A stretch of 64,000 nt of DNA from Clostridiales bacterium UBA4039 (GTDB taxonomy: Bacteria; Bacillota; Clostridia; Lachnospirales; Vallitaleaceae). Every line of letters starts with the position of its first letter. Within the stretch, counting starts at the first letter, position 1. The stretch covers positions 25,222 through 89,221 of the forward strand of contig DGAD01000027.1 of NCBI GenBank assembly GCA_002382805.1, written 5' to 3'. The notes under the pieces were generated by a model, which saw only the letters and a list, made by a program, of their open reading frames with translations, had not been told where the DNA came from and did not search any database. A program made the translations under genes and the position numbers. Of this stretch, positions 45,501 to 54,228 are shown one piece after another.

Positions 45501-46505
45501 ATGAAACAAAAGAAACTTATAAATTTGATGAATAGTACAGTATTACATGAGTGGTTACATGCAAAGGCCCTTAAAAATATCTGTGGTGAACAGAATGTTT
45601 TTATAGTTCATGGGCTAGGAGATAAGGAAAGAGGAAAGAAGCTTAAAGAAGAGTATTTTGCTAATAGTAAGGAATATAAAGCCTACGTATTCGATAACTT
45701 TTCGTATTATATGAGAAATGATGGTAAGAAAATGTCAAGAGGTAGAGCTGATGTAAATAATCGTTTAGTTTTAAGCGAGGAAGGTGTTAAAATGGCATTA
45801 AAAAAGCCATTAAAAGGAGGTATGTCAATATCTTTGGCGTTTCTTTTGTTGCTTATATTATTTGACGTACTATTTATATTAAATGACAAGTACTTGCATT
45901 TGATATTTGCTAATGTAATATTATTTTATCCTATTATATTGGGCGCGCTTTGTGCTGGTGGGTGTTTTTTTGGAGAAAAGTCGGATTATAGATGTTGGAG
46001 AAATCCCAAAATGTACATTGAACAATTAGATGAAGATTTTATAGAAGATATTTCTAGACATATACAAAACAAGGAACTGTTTAATACTGGGCATATTGTA
46101 TTAGACGAGGAGTTTTATGATGTGAATGTTGTCGGAAAAGAAGATATTGTCTGTAATCATTTTGATTGCAAGACAATGAGCGTTCTAATAAATGGTTGTT
46201 TAGAATTTATTCATAATACTCAAATTGGTAATGTTGAATCGATAATAAAAAAGGGGTTAATCATACCTGATAATAGTGAAAGCAAAAATGATACATTAGG
46301 TCGTGGAATTTATTGTTACGATTATAATGAATATTTAAAAGGGAATAATCCAACAATGCAACGTGTGACAACCGTTTCGTTTAAGGGAAAGTATAATGGC
46401 GAGTATCTAAAGTGTGTATATGGTTATGCAGCAAGCAATCATAATACATCGTTGAAAGAATACTTGCTATTACAAAGTGTACCTATAGTTACCTTGATAA
46501 AATGA
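45501..46505 (+). CDS. Two-TM protein with possible PARP-like ADP-ribosyltransferase tail
   Basis: 334 residues behind AAGGAG. A ~105-residue N-terminal domain (LHEWLHAKALKNICG, IVHGLGDKERGKK) precedes two membrane helices at about 108-127 and 131-155. The C-terminal ~110 residues carry FIHNTQIGNVESIIKKGL (His238), LGRGIYCY (Tyr271) and LKEYLLLQSVP (Glu320). This spacing resembles the H-Y-E triad of PARP/diphtheria-toxin-like ADP-ribosyltransferases. The match is by eye, so the enzyme call is tentative. It lies alone in the island, between the nuclease-like gene and a broken recombinase. Confidence 0.5.
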   Translation: MKQKKLINLMNSTVLHEWLHAKALKNICGEQNVFIVHGLGDKERGKKLKEEYFANSKEYKAYVFDNFSYYMRNDGKKMSRGRADVNNRLVLSEEGVKMALKKPLKGGMSISLAFLLLLILFDVLFILNDKYLHLIFANVILFYPIILGALCAGGCFFGEKSDYRCWRNPKMYIEQLDEDFIEDISRHIQNKELFNTGHIVLDEEFYDVNVVGKEDIVCNHFDCKTMSVLINGCLEFIHNTQIGNVESIIKKGLIIPDNSESKNDTLGRGIYCYDYNEYLKGNNPTMQRVTTVSFKGKYNGEYLKCVYGYAASNHNTSLKEYLLLQSVPIVTLIK

Positions 46506-46623
46506 ATGCAATGATTTTGAGCTGGTTTGATTGATTAAAAGTCACGAATAATGGTTACATAAAGAAATACACTTTTAGAGATAGACATGAAACAATATAG
46601 TCGTGTTGAGATAATTGAGTTAA

Positions 46624-46859
46624 CTAGTTAATACAATTGTATTAACTGATGTTGCCGATTCGATAGTGTATTTGATCAAAACAAAAGCGAACCCAATAGT
46701 AAACCTTGAAGACAAAGAAGAGTTTGATGATGACGAGATAAGTAAACAATTACTAAATAAGGTGATTGACCGGATTGTGGTCAAGGATAAAAAACTGCAA
46801 TAGTGTACTTCGAATTCGGATTAATTATGGAAAAAGACTTTATTGAGATAATTGAATAA
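46624..46859 (+). pseudogene. C-terminal remnant of a serine recombinase
   Basis: The frame from 46624 reads ..QLLNKVIDRIVVKDKKLQ then TAG (46801). A shift of frame continues VYFEFGLIMEKDFIEIIE to TAA 46857-46859. This is the usual end of large serine recombinases, with a frameshift. Nothing of the catalytic domain remains. It shows that an earlier recombinase-borne element stood here before the cassette that starts at 47096. Confidence 0.75.
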
Positions 46860-47063
46860 TTGTTCAGAATAAAGCTCTCAAACCACTACAAGTTTGAAAG
46901 TTTTATTGCGCTCAATTTTTACTAACTGGTAAAGTTGTAGCAGCACTACTAGATGCCGAGCAGAAATGACGTCCCTTTTGATCTTAAAAGAGCGGAGTGT
47001 TAGGATTCGAAAAACGGATTATTGTGATCCTATTTCGAGAAAAATATCCTTCCGCCAAGGCCC

Positions 47064-47125
47064 CAATAGGCTCACACGACATCATTATTGCCTACTCAAG
47101 GCATTGTGAGGTTGTGTGCCTGTTG
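47064..47125. other. Imperfect palindrome resembling a serine-integrase attachment site
   Basis: CAATAGGCTCACACGACATC (from 47064) is the near-complement of TGAGGTTGTGTGCCTGTTG (47107-47125): about 17 of 20 positions with a one-base gap. An inner TGCCT/AGGCA pair (47089-47103) puts the centre at about 47096, exactly where homology with the second direct repeat begins. A ~60-bp imperfect palindrome next to a serine recombinase gene is the layout of an attP-type site. Function is inferred. Confidence 0.5.
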
Positions 47126-47151
47126 CAACGAGCTAAGAGATAAAATAGAAT
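47123..47151 (+). promoter_or_regulatory. Promoter inside direct repeat copy 1
   Basis: TTGCAA (47123-47128) and TAGAAT (47146-47151), 17-bp spacer. Predicted start near 47158, only a few bases before the terminator stem. The -35 box overlaps the outer end of the palindrome, so a recombinase bound there could repress it. Confidence 0.6.
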
Positions 47152-47162
47152 AAAGATTGGCG

Positions 47163-47197
47163 AAAGCCGTGAGTTGAAATCAGCTCACGGCTTTTTT
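47163..47197 (+). terminator. Terminator between promoter and recombinase start
   Basis: AAAGCCGTGAG (47163-47173) pairs perfectly with CTCACGGCTTT (47184-47194), followed by TTTTTT overlapping the stem. It would stop the transcript from the promoter at 47123 after about 40 nt. The recombinase start is 28 bp further on. Confidence 0.85.
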
Positions 47198-47224
47198 GCA
47201 CCCTATATTAGAAAAGGGATTGAT

Positions 47225-48469
47225 ATGAAAAAACTTAAAAGGATAGAACCTACCAAAGAAGAGAGTAAAAAGTTGAAGGTTGCTGCGTATTGTAGGGTTA
47301 GTACAAAATTTGAAAGCCAGCAAAGTAGCATTGATTTACAAATATCTAATTATAAAACGGTCATACAAAGTAACCCTCAGTGGGAATATGCAGGAGTTTA
47401 TTTTGATTATGGCAGCGGACTAAGGCAAACAGGTCGTTCTAATTTGGAGAACATGATAAATAAGGCTTGTGCTGGTGAAATTGATTACATTCTTACGAAA
47501 TCTCTTAGTAGATTGTCTAGGAATGTTTTAGATACATTAATCATCATAAGAAAATTAAAAGAAAGGGGCATCAATATGTATTTTGAAAATGAAAACCTAA
47601 ACTCAATCGAAGACGAGGCAGAATTTGCAATCACTCTTAGTGGTATTTTAGCTCAGGAAGAAAGCAGAAATCTCAGTGAAAATATTCAATGGAGCTATCA
47701 AAGGAAGTTTGAAAACGGAGATATTTTTACTAAGTACAAAAACTTTATGGGTTATAAATGCGATAATGGCAACTTAGTTATTGTACCTGAGCAAGCAGAA
47801 GTCGTGAAAACAATATTTAATCTATATTTAGATGGCATGACATTACAGCAGATAAAAGAGTACTTAGAGAGCAAGAAAATTAAAACTGCTACGGGTAAAG
47901 AAATTTGGGCAACGTATGTTATCCAGAAGATGCTTAAAAATGAGAAGTATAAAGGGTGTACCATGTTTCAGAAAACTTATACTGAAGATTATATTACTGG
48001 AAAAAGAAAAGTGAATCATGGAGAGAGGGCAAAATATTATATAGAAGATACGCATCCTGCTATTGTATCAAAAGATATATTTAATAGAGTGCAAGAGGAA
48101 ATGAAACGTCGCGAAAGAATTGTTCGTAATGATGACGGAAGTATAGAAGCGTCCAAGAGCAAATTTAATAGCAAGTACATTCTAGGCAATTTATTAGTAT
48201 GTGGGGACTGTGGTGCATCCTATCGTAGAAGAACCGAGCGTGGCAAAGTGTTATGGAGATGTGCTACAAGAATTGAAAAGGGCAAAGATGAGTGTGCTCT
48301 ATCCCCTACGATAAATGAAGAATGGTTAAAAAAGCAGCTCACAGCACTAATTTGCAACGGTACTTATGATGAAAGTGCAGTGAAGGGTAAGGTGGATAGA
48401 ATTGAAGTTTATGATGGACATATTTTAGTTAAAGGATATGCTGGGGAAAGTATAAAGGTTTATCTATAG
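47225..48469 (+). CDS. Large serine recombinase
   Basis: 414 residues from ATG 47225 with AAAGGG in front. The N-terminal catalytic domain has the nucleophile in VAAYCRVSTKF, and Arg residues in LTKSLSRLSRNVLDT. A Recombinase domain (IWATYVIQKMLKNEKYKGC) and a zinc ribbon (VCGDCGASYRRR, later CA..C) follow. It is shorter than the usual 500 or so residues: the C-terminal coiled coil is small, but the expected final strand (VDRIEVYDGHILVKGY) is present. It cuts and rejoins DNA at short att sites through a Ser-DNA link. It probably mobilised the Qat cassette. Confidence 0.92.
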   Translation: MKKLKRIEPTKEESKKLKVAAYCRVSTKFESQQSSIDLQISNYKTVIQSNPQWEYAGVYFDYGSGLRQTGRSNLENMINKACAGEIDYILTKSLSRLSRNVLDTLIIIRKLKERGINMYFENENLNSIEDEAEFAITLSGILAQEESRNLSENIQWSYQRKFENGDIFTKYKNFMGYKCDNGNLVIVPEQAEVVKTIFNLYLDGMTLQQIKEYLESKKIKTATGKEIWATYVIQKMLKNEKYKGCTMFQKTYTEDYITGKRKVNHGERAKYYIEDTHPAIVSKDIFNRVQEEMKRRERIVRNDDGSIEASKSKFNSKYILGNLLVCGDCGASYRRRTERGKVLWRCATRIEKGKDECALSPTINEEWLKKQLTALICNGTYDESAVKGKVDRIEVYDGHILVKGYAGESIKVYL

Positions 48470-48547
48470 AAAAAAATAAAATTAAAAGTACAATTTTGTT
48501 CGGGGATTGTAGTAAACCAAGAAGTGGACTACTATGAATAGTAAAAT

Positions 48548-48573
48548 AGGAGTAGGGTGTCTTCCCTGCTCCT
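48548..48573 (+). terminator. Hairpin after the recombinase gene
   Basis: AGGAGTAGGG and CCCTGCTCCT form a 10-bp stem with one G-U pair and a six-base loop. The following GTTGAGTTT is only weakly U-rich, so termination may be partial. The rest of the 300-bp gap up to 48771 is AT-rich with only the promoter below. Confidence 0.5.
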
Positions 48574-48691
48574 GTTGAGTTTAAACTGCTAAGAATAAAG
48601 TCTTTAATTTGTTGAGGATTTTATTGTTGGCGGTTTTGCTGTTTTAATTCTAAATATTCTGTTAAATTGTGTCTAATTTGACGTTTTGCTG

Positions 48692-48720
48692 TTGTAAAAT
48701 TTTAGGGAAAGATATACAAT
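48692..48720 (+). promoter_or_regulatory. Possible promoter of the DUF1413-Qat operon
   Basis: TTGTAA (48692-48697) and TACAAT (48715-48720), 17-bp spacer, 51 bp before the first start codon. Moderate match to consensus. Confidence 0.5.
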
Positions 48721-48771
48721 TGTAATAATAACAATGTTGTTTTTATCGTTGTTCAACTAGGAGGTAGCATT

Positions 48772-49026
48772 TTGTCAACAGTAAATGAATTATTAGATAT
48801 GGCTAAAAGAGAATTAGCTAACCTTAAATCAGGTGAAATTTTCTTAGTTCGTGATCTTTTTAAAGGATACGAGTGGAATAGAATATCACGAAGTGACAGA
48901 CTCCTCCTTGGCACCTTATTTCTCAACTATATCAAAAGTAATGATATAAGCGTTGTCCCGATTGAAAAGACTTCATCTGGGCAACAGAGGTATAAAAAGC
49001 AAGGTAGTGGCAATATGAACTACTAA
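48772..49026 (+). CDS. DUF1413 small protein at the head of the Qat operon
   Basis: 84 residues from a TTG start, supported by AGGAGG with seven-base spacing. The pattern GEIFLVRDLFKGYEW, then R..RLLLGTLFLNYIK, is that of DUF1413, found in mobile elements and plasmids of Firmicutes, with unknown function. It lies 32 bp before qatA with no terminator between, so it is probably co-transcribed. It may be a regulator or small partner of the defence operon. Its C-terminus is basic and glutamine-rich. Confidence 0.7.
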   Translation: MSTVNELLDMAKRELANLKSGEIFLVRDLFKGYEWNRISRSDRLLLGTLFLNYIKSNDISVVPIEKTSSGQQRYKKQGSGNMNY

Positions 49027-49058
49027 AAATAACATTACAAGAAGGACGGTAATAGATA

Positions 49059-51128
49059 ATGATTTTAACGGATAATGAAACAAGGATAGACCGGCTGAAT
49101 AATCTAGCAGTCGCTAAAACAATTGTATCTATAATTAAAGAAAGCAAAGAATCTGTATCAATTGGTGTTCACGGGGACTGGGGTGCTGGAAAATCAAGTA
49201 TTCTTGCAATGGTTGAAGATGAATTGGAGCTAACTGCTAATTCTGAAGACAGCGAGAATAAAGATGTCACCTTAGAATATGTAATTACTCGATTCAATAG
49301 TTGGCAATATCAAGGGTTTGAGGATGCAAAAATAGCGTTAATGAGTGCTATAGTCTCCCAGTTAGAGAAAAAGGCGGAACAATATTGTGAAAAGCATAAA
49401 ATCGAAAATGGTATTTCAGAGATCAAAAGTATCGGGAAAAGATTATGGAAAAACTTAGATAAATTGAGCATAGCTAAGAGCATTGGAAAAATTGGTGTTT
49501 CCGTTGCAACAGGGACTGCTCCCTTAGCGTTAATAGATGGAGTTATTAGTGTAATTAAGGACACAGTAACTGACCATAATAAAGCAGATGAAATTATAGA
49601 AACGATTGGCAATCTGATTAAGGTTCCAGCAGAAGAAGCTTCGGGATATAAAGAAATGGAGGAGTTTCGAAATAATTTCACCGCACTATTCGACAAGGCA
49701 CATGTAAGAAAACTTGTTGTACTCATAGATGACCTAGATCGTTGTTTACCAAAGGTGGCAATAGAGACACTTGAAGCGGTACGCATGTTTCTGACATTGG
49801 ACAATACAACGTTTATCATTGCGGCTGATGATGCAATGATACGATATTCAGTAAAAGAATATTTTCCAAGGGTACTCGAACAGGAACATAATAATCTGGA
49901 TTCGATTTCAAAATTTGACTATAATCGTTTTTCTGATAAATACTTAGAAAAGCTTATTCAGATTCCTTTGCACATTCCGAGGATTGGAATAGCAGAGGCA
50001 CAGCTTTACATAATGCTTCTGTTGATTGAGTCTGCGTTGGGCGAAGTAGCTGAGTTAAAGACATTGGGAGATGTTGTAATTAATAAACTTCATAAGCCAT
50101 GGGCACTAGAGCAACTTTCAACGGAAGAGATAAAGCGTGCTTTAGATAAAAAGTATGATAGTGTATTTGAAAATATTAAAATTGCTAAAAGCATCGATAA
50201 GATCTTAGCAGAACATACAAATGGAAATCCGAGAAATATTAAACGATTTATTAATATGCTTCTACTAAGAACCGAGATTGCACGAAATCGTGGTTTTGAA
50301 CCAGATGAATTAAAGATGGCAGTATTAGCAAAAATGATGTTAGCGGAACAGTATAACAATGATTTTTATAAAGCATTGGCTGGTGAACTTGATGAGAATG
50401 GGCATTGTAAAGCATTGGAAACTCAGCCTGAACAAGAATCTAATGAAGTCGTAATAAGCAATAAAAGTATAGAAACATTAAATGACGCCAAGGAAGGCAA
50501 CGCTAAAAAAGCAAAGAGTACCGGTGAAGATAAAAAGATAGGAACTTTAGAAAAAGTAAAAACAATGGAACCTACTGCAGTTAGGCAAGAGTCCTTCAAA
50601 GTATTTTTAGAACAAGATGATGTTAAAACATGGATGCAGATTGATCCCTCTTTAGCAAGCGTGGATCTTAGACCATATTTTTTCGCCTGTACGGAAAAAA
50701 TCGACTTTTTCTTTAGTAGTCCAGAAGAACGCCTCCGTGAGTTAGTTTCAGTTATTCGTGCAGGCAAATTTAACACTGGAAGAAAAAAAGCAGAAATTCA
50801 AGGATTGGATACTTCAGATGCAAAGCGATTATTAAAAATTGTATCTCAAGATGTATTTACAAGTAATCTTTCTGAAAACCAAACGCCGAAAAGTATAGAA
50901 GGGATCAGATGTGTAGTAGAGTTTCGGTCGGAACTTCAAACAGACCTTGTGGAATTTCTTTTAACGTTGCCATTAGATAAACTAGGAATATGGGCTACTG
51001 GTGGCTGGGATTCCTGCATTCCAAAAACATCTGAGGCTCGAGGCTTGTTAAAACAATTTTTTAAGGGCATTGAAGAGAATAATTCCAACAAACTTATTAT
51101 AGAAGCAGCAAAAAGCGCGCAGAGGTAA
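49059..51128 (+). CDS. qatA: QatA, KAP-family P-loop NTPase of the Qat system
   Basis: 689 residues. Walker A is GVHGDWGAGKSS at residues 36-47, and Walker B is KLVVLIDDLDRCLP near residue 220, followed by a sensor-like ALEAVRMFL helix. NGNPRNIKRFINMLLLR near 390 is typical of KAP NTPases. A charged linker near 455-505 and a C-terminal domain complete the protein. QatA is the ATPase of the four-gene Qat anti-phage system; its mechanism is not known in detail. Gene order with B, C and D next to it decides the call. Confidence 0.88.
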   Translation: MILTDNETRIDRLNNLAVAKTIVSIIKESKESVSIGVHGDWGAGKSSILAMVEDELELTANSEDSENKDVTLEYVITRFNSWQYQGFEDAKIALMSAIVSQLEKKAEQYCEKHKIENGISEIKSIGKRLWKNLDKLSIAKSIGKIGVSVATGTAPLALIDGVISVIKDTVTDHNKADEIIETIGNLIKVPAEEASGYKEMEEFRNNFTALFDKAHVRKLVVLIDDLDRCLPKVAIETLEAVRMFLTLDNTTFIIAADDAMIRYSVKEYFPRVLEQEHNNLDSISKFDYNRFSDKYLEKLIQIPLHIPRIGIAEAQLYIMLLLIESALGEVAELKTLGDVVINKLHKPWALEQLSTEEIKRALDKKYDSVFENIKIAKSIDKILAEHTNGNPRNIKRFINMLLLRTEIARNRGFEPDELKMAVLAKMMLAEQYNNDFYKALAGELDENGHCKALETQPEQESNEVVISNKSIETLNDAKEGNAKKAKSTGEDKKIGTLEKVKTMEPTAVRQESFKVFLEQDDVKTWMQIDPSLASVDLRPYFFACTEKIDFFFSSPEERLRELVSVIRAGKFNTGRKKAEIQGLDTSDAKRLLKIVSQDVFTSNLSENQTPKSIEGIRCVVEFRSELQTDLVEFLLTLPLDKLGIWATGGWDSCIPKTSEARGLLKQFFKGIEENNSNKLIIEAAKSAQR

Positions 51129-51134
51129 AAGATT

Positions 51135-51950
51135 ATGGGAACATCTACAAGAAACAAAGGCCAATCTGGTCATACACCGCTAGTACCATCGTGGTTAGAG
51201 GGAGATAACGTGACTGACGATAAAGAAGCAAAGCAAGATAGTGCAATGGGATCGATACCTCCAGATGGAGATGCAAATCGATTTACGGGACCAAGAGGTA
51301 CTTTCACACAATATGTATCTAGTGGCGGTCGTGATGGCAGTTCAATGAGAAATGCTATTTCACGATATGTTAGCCGTTCAATGGGAGGAAGTTCTAGGGC
51401 AACGACACGTTTGGGTTCTGCGAGAAGCAGCACTGCAAGGCTGTATGGAGTTTTAAGCACCTTGTCTGGGAGCGGTAGCGTAAGAGATATTGCGCAGCAG
51501 TTATCTATTGACAATTTAGAAGGACTTCCTGCTTCAAAGTTCTTTGCTCAAATTGCTTCTTTTATTTGTCCAGACGGTGGAACAAATGATGAGGGAATGG
51601 CTAGGTCGGCATATTTTGATACTATAGCTGACAATCCAGAGTTATTTGATAAGTCAACTGAACAACTTACAGCAGCCGAGTGCTCATCAATCCTACAAAA
51701 TTATATGTGTAAGGTTGTCATGGAACACGTTATGAATGATATTGCCAATAAGACTGTAATACTTCCAGATGATATTGATGAAGTGTCACATATCGAAGGT
51801 CTGGTAGAACAGTTGATTAAACAGAGTGTGTCTGATGCGTGTGCGGAAGTCCAGCAAAATAATGTACGGATGACAGATAATATAGCGCAGGAAATAACAG
51901 ACTCAATCTATCAGAAAACATATGAGATATTAGAAAGGCAGGGTGACTAA
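51135..51950 (+). CDS. qatB: QatB of the Qat system
   Basis: 271 residues, starting six bp after qatA. The N-terminus MGTSTRNKGQSGHTPLVPSW is characteristic of QatB proteins: a disordered, glycine- and serine-rich start with a PLVPSW motif. A basic, Ser/Arg-rich stretch (SRYVSRSMGGSSRATTRLGS) follows, then a helical C-terminal domain. Its activity is unknown. Loss of any Qat gene is reported to remove protection, so it is a required part of the complex or a substrate of it. Confidence 0.85.
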   Translation: MGTSTRNKGQSGHTPLVPSWLEGDNVTDDKEAKQDSAMGSIPPDGDANRFTGPRGTFTQYVSSGGRDGSSMRNAISRYVSRSMGGSSRATTRLGSARSSTARLYGVLSTLSGSGSVRDIAQQLSIDNLEGLPASKFFAQIASFICPDGGTNDEGMARSAYFDTIADNPELFDKSTEQLTAAECSSILQNYMCKVVMEHVMNDIANKTVILPDDIDEVSHIEGLVEQLIKQSVSDACAEVQQNNVRMTDNIAQEITDSIYQKTYEILERQGD

Positions 51951-51952
51951 GC

Positions 51953-53314
51953 ATGTACAGGTATCATTTATTTGCATCATTTAATAGAGACCTACATGCA
52001 CTGGAATTTGATAAATTACTAGAGTCTAGTGTAATGAAAGTGCAGCTCCCAATGGTTACTCCGACAGGAAGTTTTCGATATGGTCTTCAAACGTTAGTTA
52101 ATGAACTACGAAAATTAGACATTTATCCGTCAGAGACAGGATTTGATGCAGTGATTATTGGTCTGATGGTTTATATTGCGGATATGAAAATATCTAGAAG
52201 AAAACAATCACAAGATTCGTGGACAAGAGAAATTACACTTTCCGTACCCGTATACAATGCTAAATGGGAAGAACATAAAAAAACACTGGAACGAATGCTG
52301 AGGTTTTTGACTGGAGATATATGGACACTTGCGTTTGAGAAAAGGAAAATAGAATTTGCCGAGAAAGAGAAGGAAAATCAGCGCATAGAAAAATATAAAG
52401 TCGCTTCTTTGTTTTCAGGAGGCATGGACAGTCTTATTGCGGCAATCAACTACATGGAACAAGGTCAGCCAACACTTCTAGTGAGCCATGCAGGAGAGCC
52501 AAGGGTTAGAAGTTGGCAGACTGATTTATTACATATGTTGGATGCGGATTATCCTAATATTCCTCATGAAAATGCATATCTTTGGACTAGTCTCGGTGAT
52601 ATTGAACTTCCTGAAGCTGACCGGGATAAGAATCAGCGCAGTAGGTCGTTTTTATTTATTGTTATTGCTCTATTTGCAATGAGTGGAACAAAAAATTGTA
52701 ATCATTTGCTCATGCCAGAAAATGGGCTGATTGCCTTAAATGTGCCGCTAGATTGCATGCGCATTGGGTCCCATAGTACTAGAACTACACACCCATTTTA
52801 TTTGAAATTGTGGAATGAGATTAGCCAAAATATTTTTGGGTTCTATATCTCCAATCCATACTGGAATAAAACTAAGGGCGAGATGGCAGCAGAGTGCTTG
52901 AATAAGGATAAACTTAAGGTAGCAATAGAAAAATCATTCTCGTGCTCATCTGTTAATAACGCAAATATTCGAAGCGGACATTCACAACATTGTGGTCATT
53001 GTTTGCCGTGCATTATTAGAAGAGCGGCAATGCACCATGCTTTTGGAGATTATGATTCATCAGAATACTTGTATTCCAATGTTAGTGCTATACAAAATAA
53101 TCGAGAATTAGTAGGTGAACAATTACGTTCTTTCCAATATGCAATCCAAAAGGTAAAACAAAATCCGAATGTAAAAAAGGCTCTAATCCATAAACCAGGT
53201 CCTCTTGAAAATAATGAAGAGTATCTTAACGAACTTTCTGAAATGTATTATCGTGGCCTTATGGAGGTAGATAAATGGATTCGGGATAATTTGGAGAATG
53301 ATTATGCTAGTTGA
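51953..53314 (+). CDS. qatC: QatC, QueC-like enzyme of the Qat system
   Basis: 453 residues. A PP-loop SLFSGGMDSLIAA near residue 155 and a zinc site HCGHCLPCIIRRAAMHHAF near 345 are those of 7-cyano-7-deazaguanine synthase (QueC). An extra N-terminal ~150-residue domain is specific to QatC. QueC turns a carboxylate into a nitrile through adenylation; QatC may adenylate and modify another group, such as a protein terminus or DNA base. Starts two bp after qatB. The QueC-like motifs look intact, so it is probably active. Confidence 0.9.
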   Translation: MYRYHLFASFNRDLHALEFDKLLESSVMKVQLPMVTPTGSFRYGLQTLVNELRKLDIYPSETGFDAVIIGLMVYIADMKISRRKQSQDSWTREITLSVPVYNAKWEEHKKTLERMLRFLTGDIWTLAFEKRKIEFAEKEKENQRIEKYKVASLFSGGMDSLIAAINYMEQGQPTLLVSHAGEPRVRSWQTDLLHMLDADYPNIPHENAYLWTSLGDIELPEADRDKNQRSRSFLFIVIALFAMSGTKNCNHLLMPENGLIALNVPLDCMRIGSHSTRTTHPFYLKLWNEISQNIFGFYISNPYWNKTKGEMAAECLNKDKLKVAIEKSFSCSSVNNANIRSGHSQHCGHCLPCIIRRAAMHHAFGDYDSSEYLYSNVSAIQNNRELVGEQLRSFQYAIQKVKQNPNVKKALIHKPGPLENNEEYLNELSEMYYRGLMEVDKWIRDNLENDYAS

Positions 53315-54050
53315 TACACATTTTCATTTAGATTTGATGCAAAATATGCAGTCACTAATAAACCAATTTCGCGGAGGCGATGTTGGTATAATTGCTGTTG
53401 GGACGACACCCTTAGCGTATAAGCAAGAATTAAAATTTGTAGAAGGTATTGATAATATTTGTGTAGGTCTCGGATTCCACCCACAATTGGTAGAACAAAG
53501 AGAACATGAGATAGATTTGTTTTTGCAAAATTTAAAATGTGCAAAATATATTGGTGAGGTTGGTCTTGATTTTAATAAAAGCTATGTGGTTACAAAGACA
53601 CAGCAGATTTCGTGTTTTCGAAGAATTGCTGACGAATGTGCCAATGAGGGTGAAAAAGTGTTATCAATTCATAGCGTTAAGGCGATAAGTACAGTTATCG
53701 ATATTTTAAAAGAATCAGGAACATTTCAAAACTGTACCTGTATATTCCATTGGTTTACTGGAACAGCATTGGAGAGGAAGAGCGCAATAGAAAATGGTGC
53801 TTACTTTTCTATCAACCCCAAAATGTTGAAAACGAAATCTGGGCAAGAAACTATTCGCAATATTCCGTCCAACAGAATATTGATAGAGACAGATGCTCCG
53901 TTTACTATGAAATTTAATTCGGTGAGAGAGTTACGTAAAGAACTTGAAAATGTTGCCAGTGAGATTTCACTTATTCGTGGTGAAAATGTTCTTTCACAAA
54001 TTGAGGAAAACTCAATGCACTTATTTCACCCCGATAAAAAAGGGAGTTGA
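53304..54050 (+). CDS. qatD: QatD, TatD-family nuclease of the Qat system
   Basis: 248 residues if started at ATG 53304 (GGAG at seven bases; ATG 53298 is too close). Metal-binding His residues in LVDTHFHLDL, Glu in YIGEVGLDF, His in SIHSVKAIS and IFHWFTG, and Asp in ETDAPFT form the TatD active site. TatD enzymes are metal-dependent DNases. It overlaps qatC by 11 bp and is the last gene of the operon. No clear terminator follows; the sequence then runs into the second direct repeat. Confidence 0.9.
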   Translation: MLVDTHFHLDLMQNMQSLINQFRGGDVGIIAVGTTPLAYKQELKFVEGIDNICVGLGFHPQLVEQREHEIDLFLQNLKCAKYIGEVGLDFNKSYVVTKTQQISCFRRIADECANEGEKVLSIHSVKAISTVIDILKESGTFQNCTCIFHWFTGTALERKSAIENGAYFSINPKMLKTKSGQETIRNIPSNRILIETDAPFTMKFNSVRELRKELENVASEISLIRGENVLSQIEENSMHLFHPDKKGS

Positions 54051-54228
54051 TTATTCGGTATTTGATGATTATTTAATAAAAATAATTAAGTTGAAAAACA
54101 TCAGGATGAATTACTACAAATTTTTTTAAGATATCTGTTAGGAATGACAAAAAGTTATCCCTAGATTTCTGAAAAGAAACGGTGTCCGCCAAGGGACTGC
54201 TGGGTCTTGGATGTATACTTATTGTCTC

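Larger units (their letters stand above)
47095..47240 (+). repeat. 146-bp direct repeat, copy 1
   Basis: Identical to 54229-54374 apart from T/C at 47107 and A/G at 47232; the offset is 7134. Weaker similarity continues upstream at the same offset, including an exact TCCGCCAAGG at 47051 and 54185. The unit contains half of the palindrome, a promoter, a terminator and the first five codons of the serine recombinase. Confidence 0.95.

Noticed and set aside
46506-46623. Short frame MKQYSRVEIIELTS
   Set aside because: Too short and stops after 14 residues; probably part of the decayed recombinase.
49310-49819. 169-codon minus-strand frame within qatA
   Set aside because: Antisense to the conserved KAP domain; serine- and isoleucine-rich composition is typical of a reverse-frame artefact.
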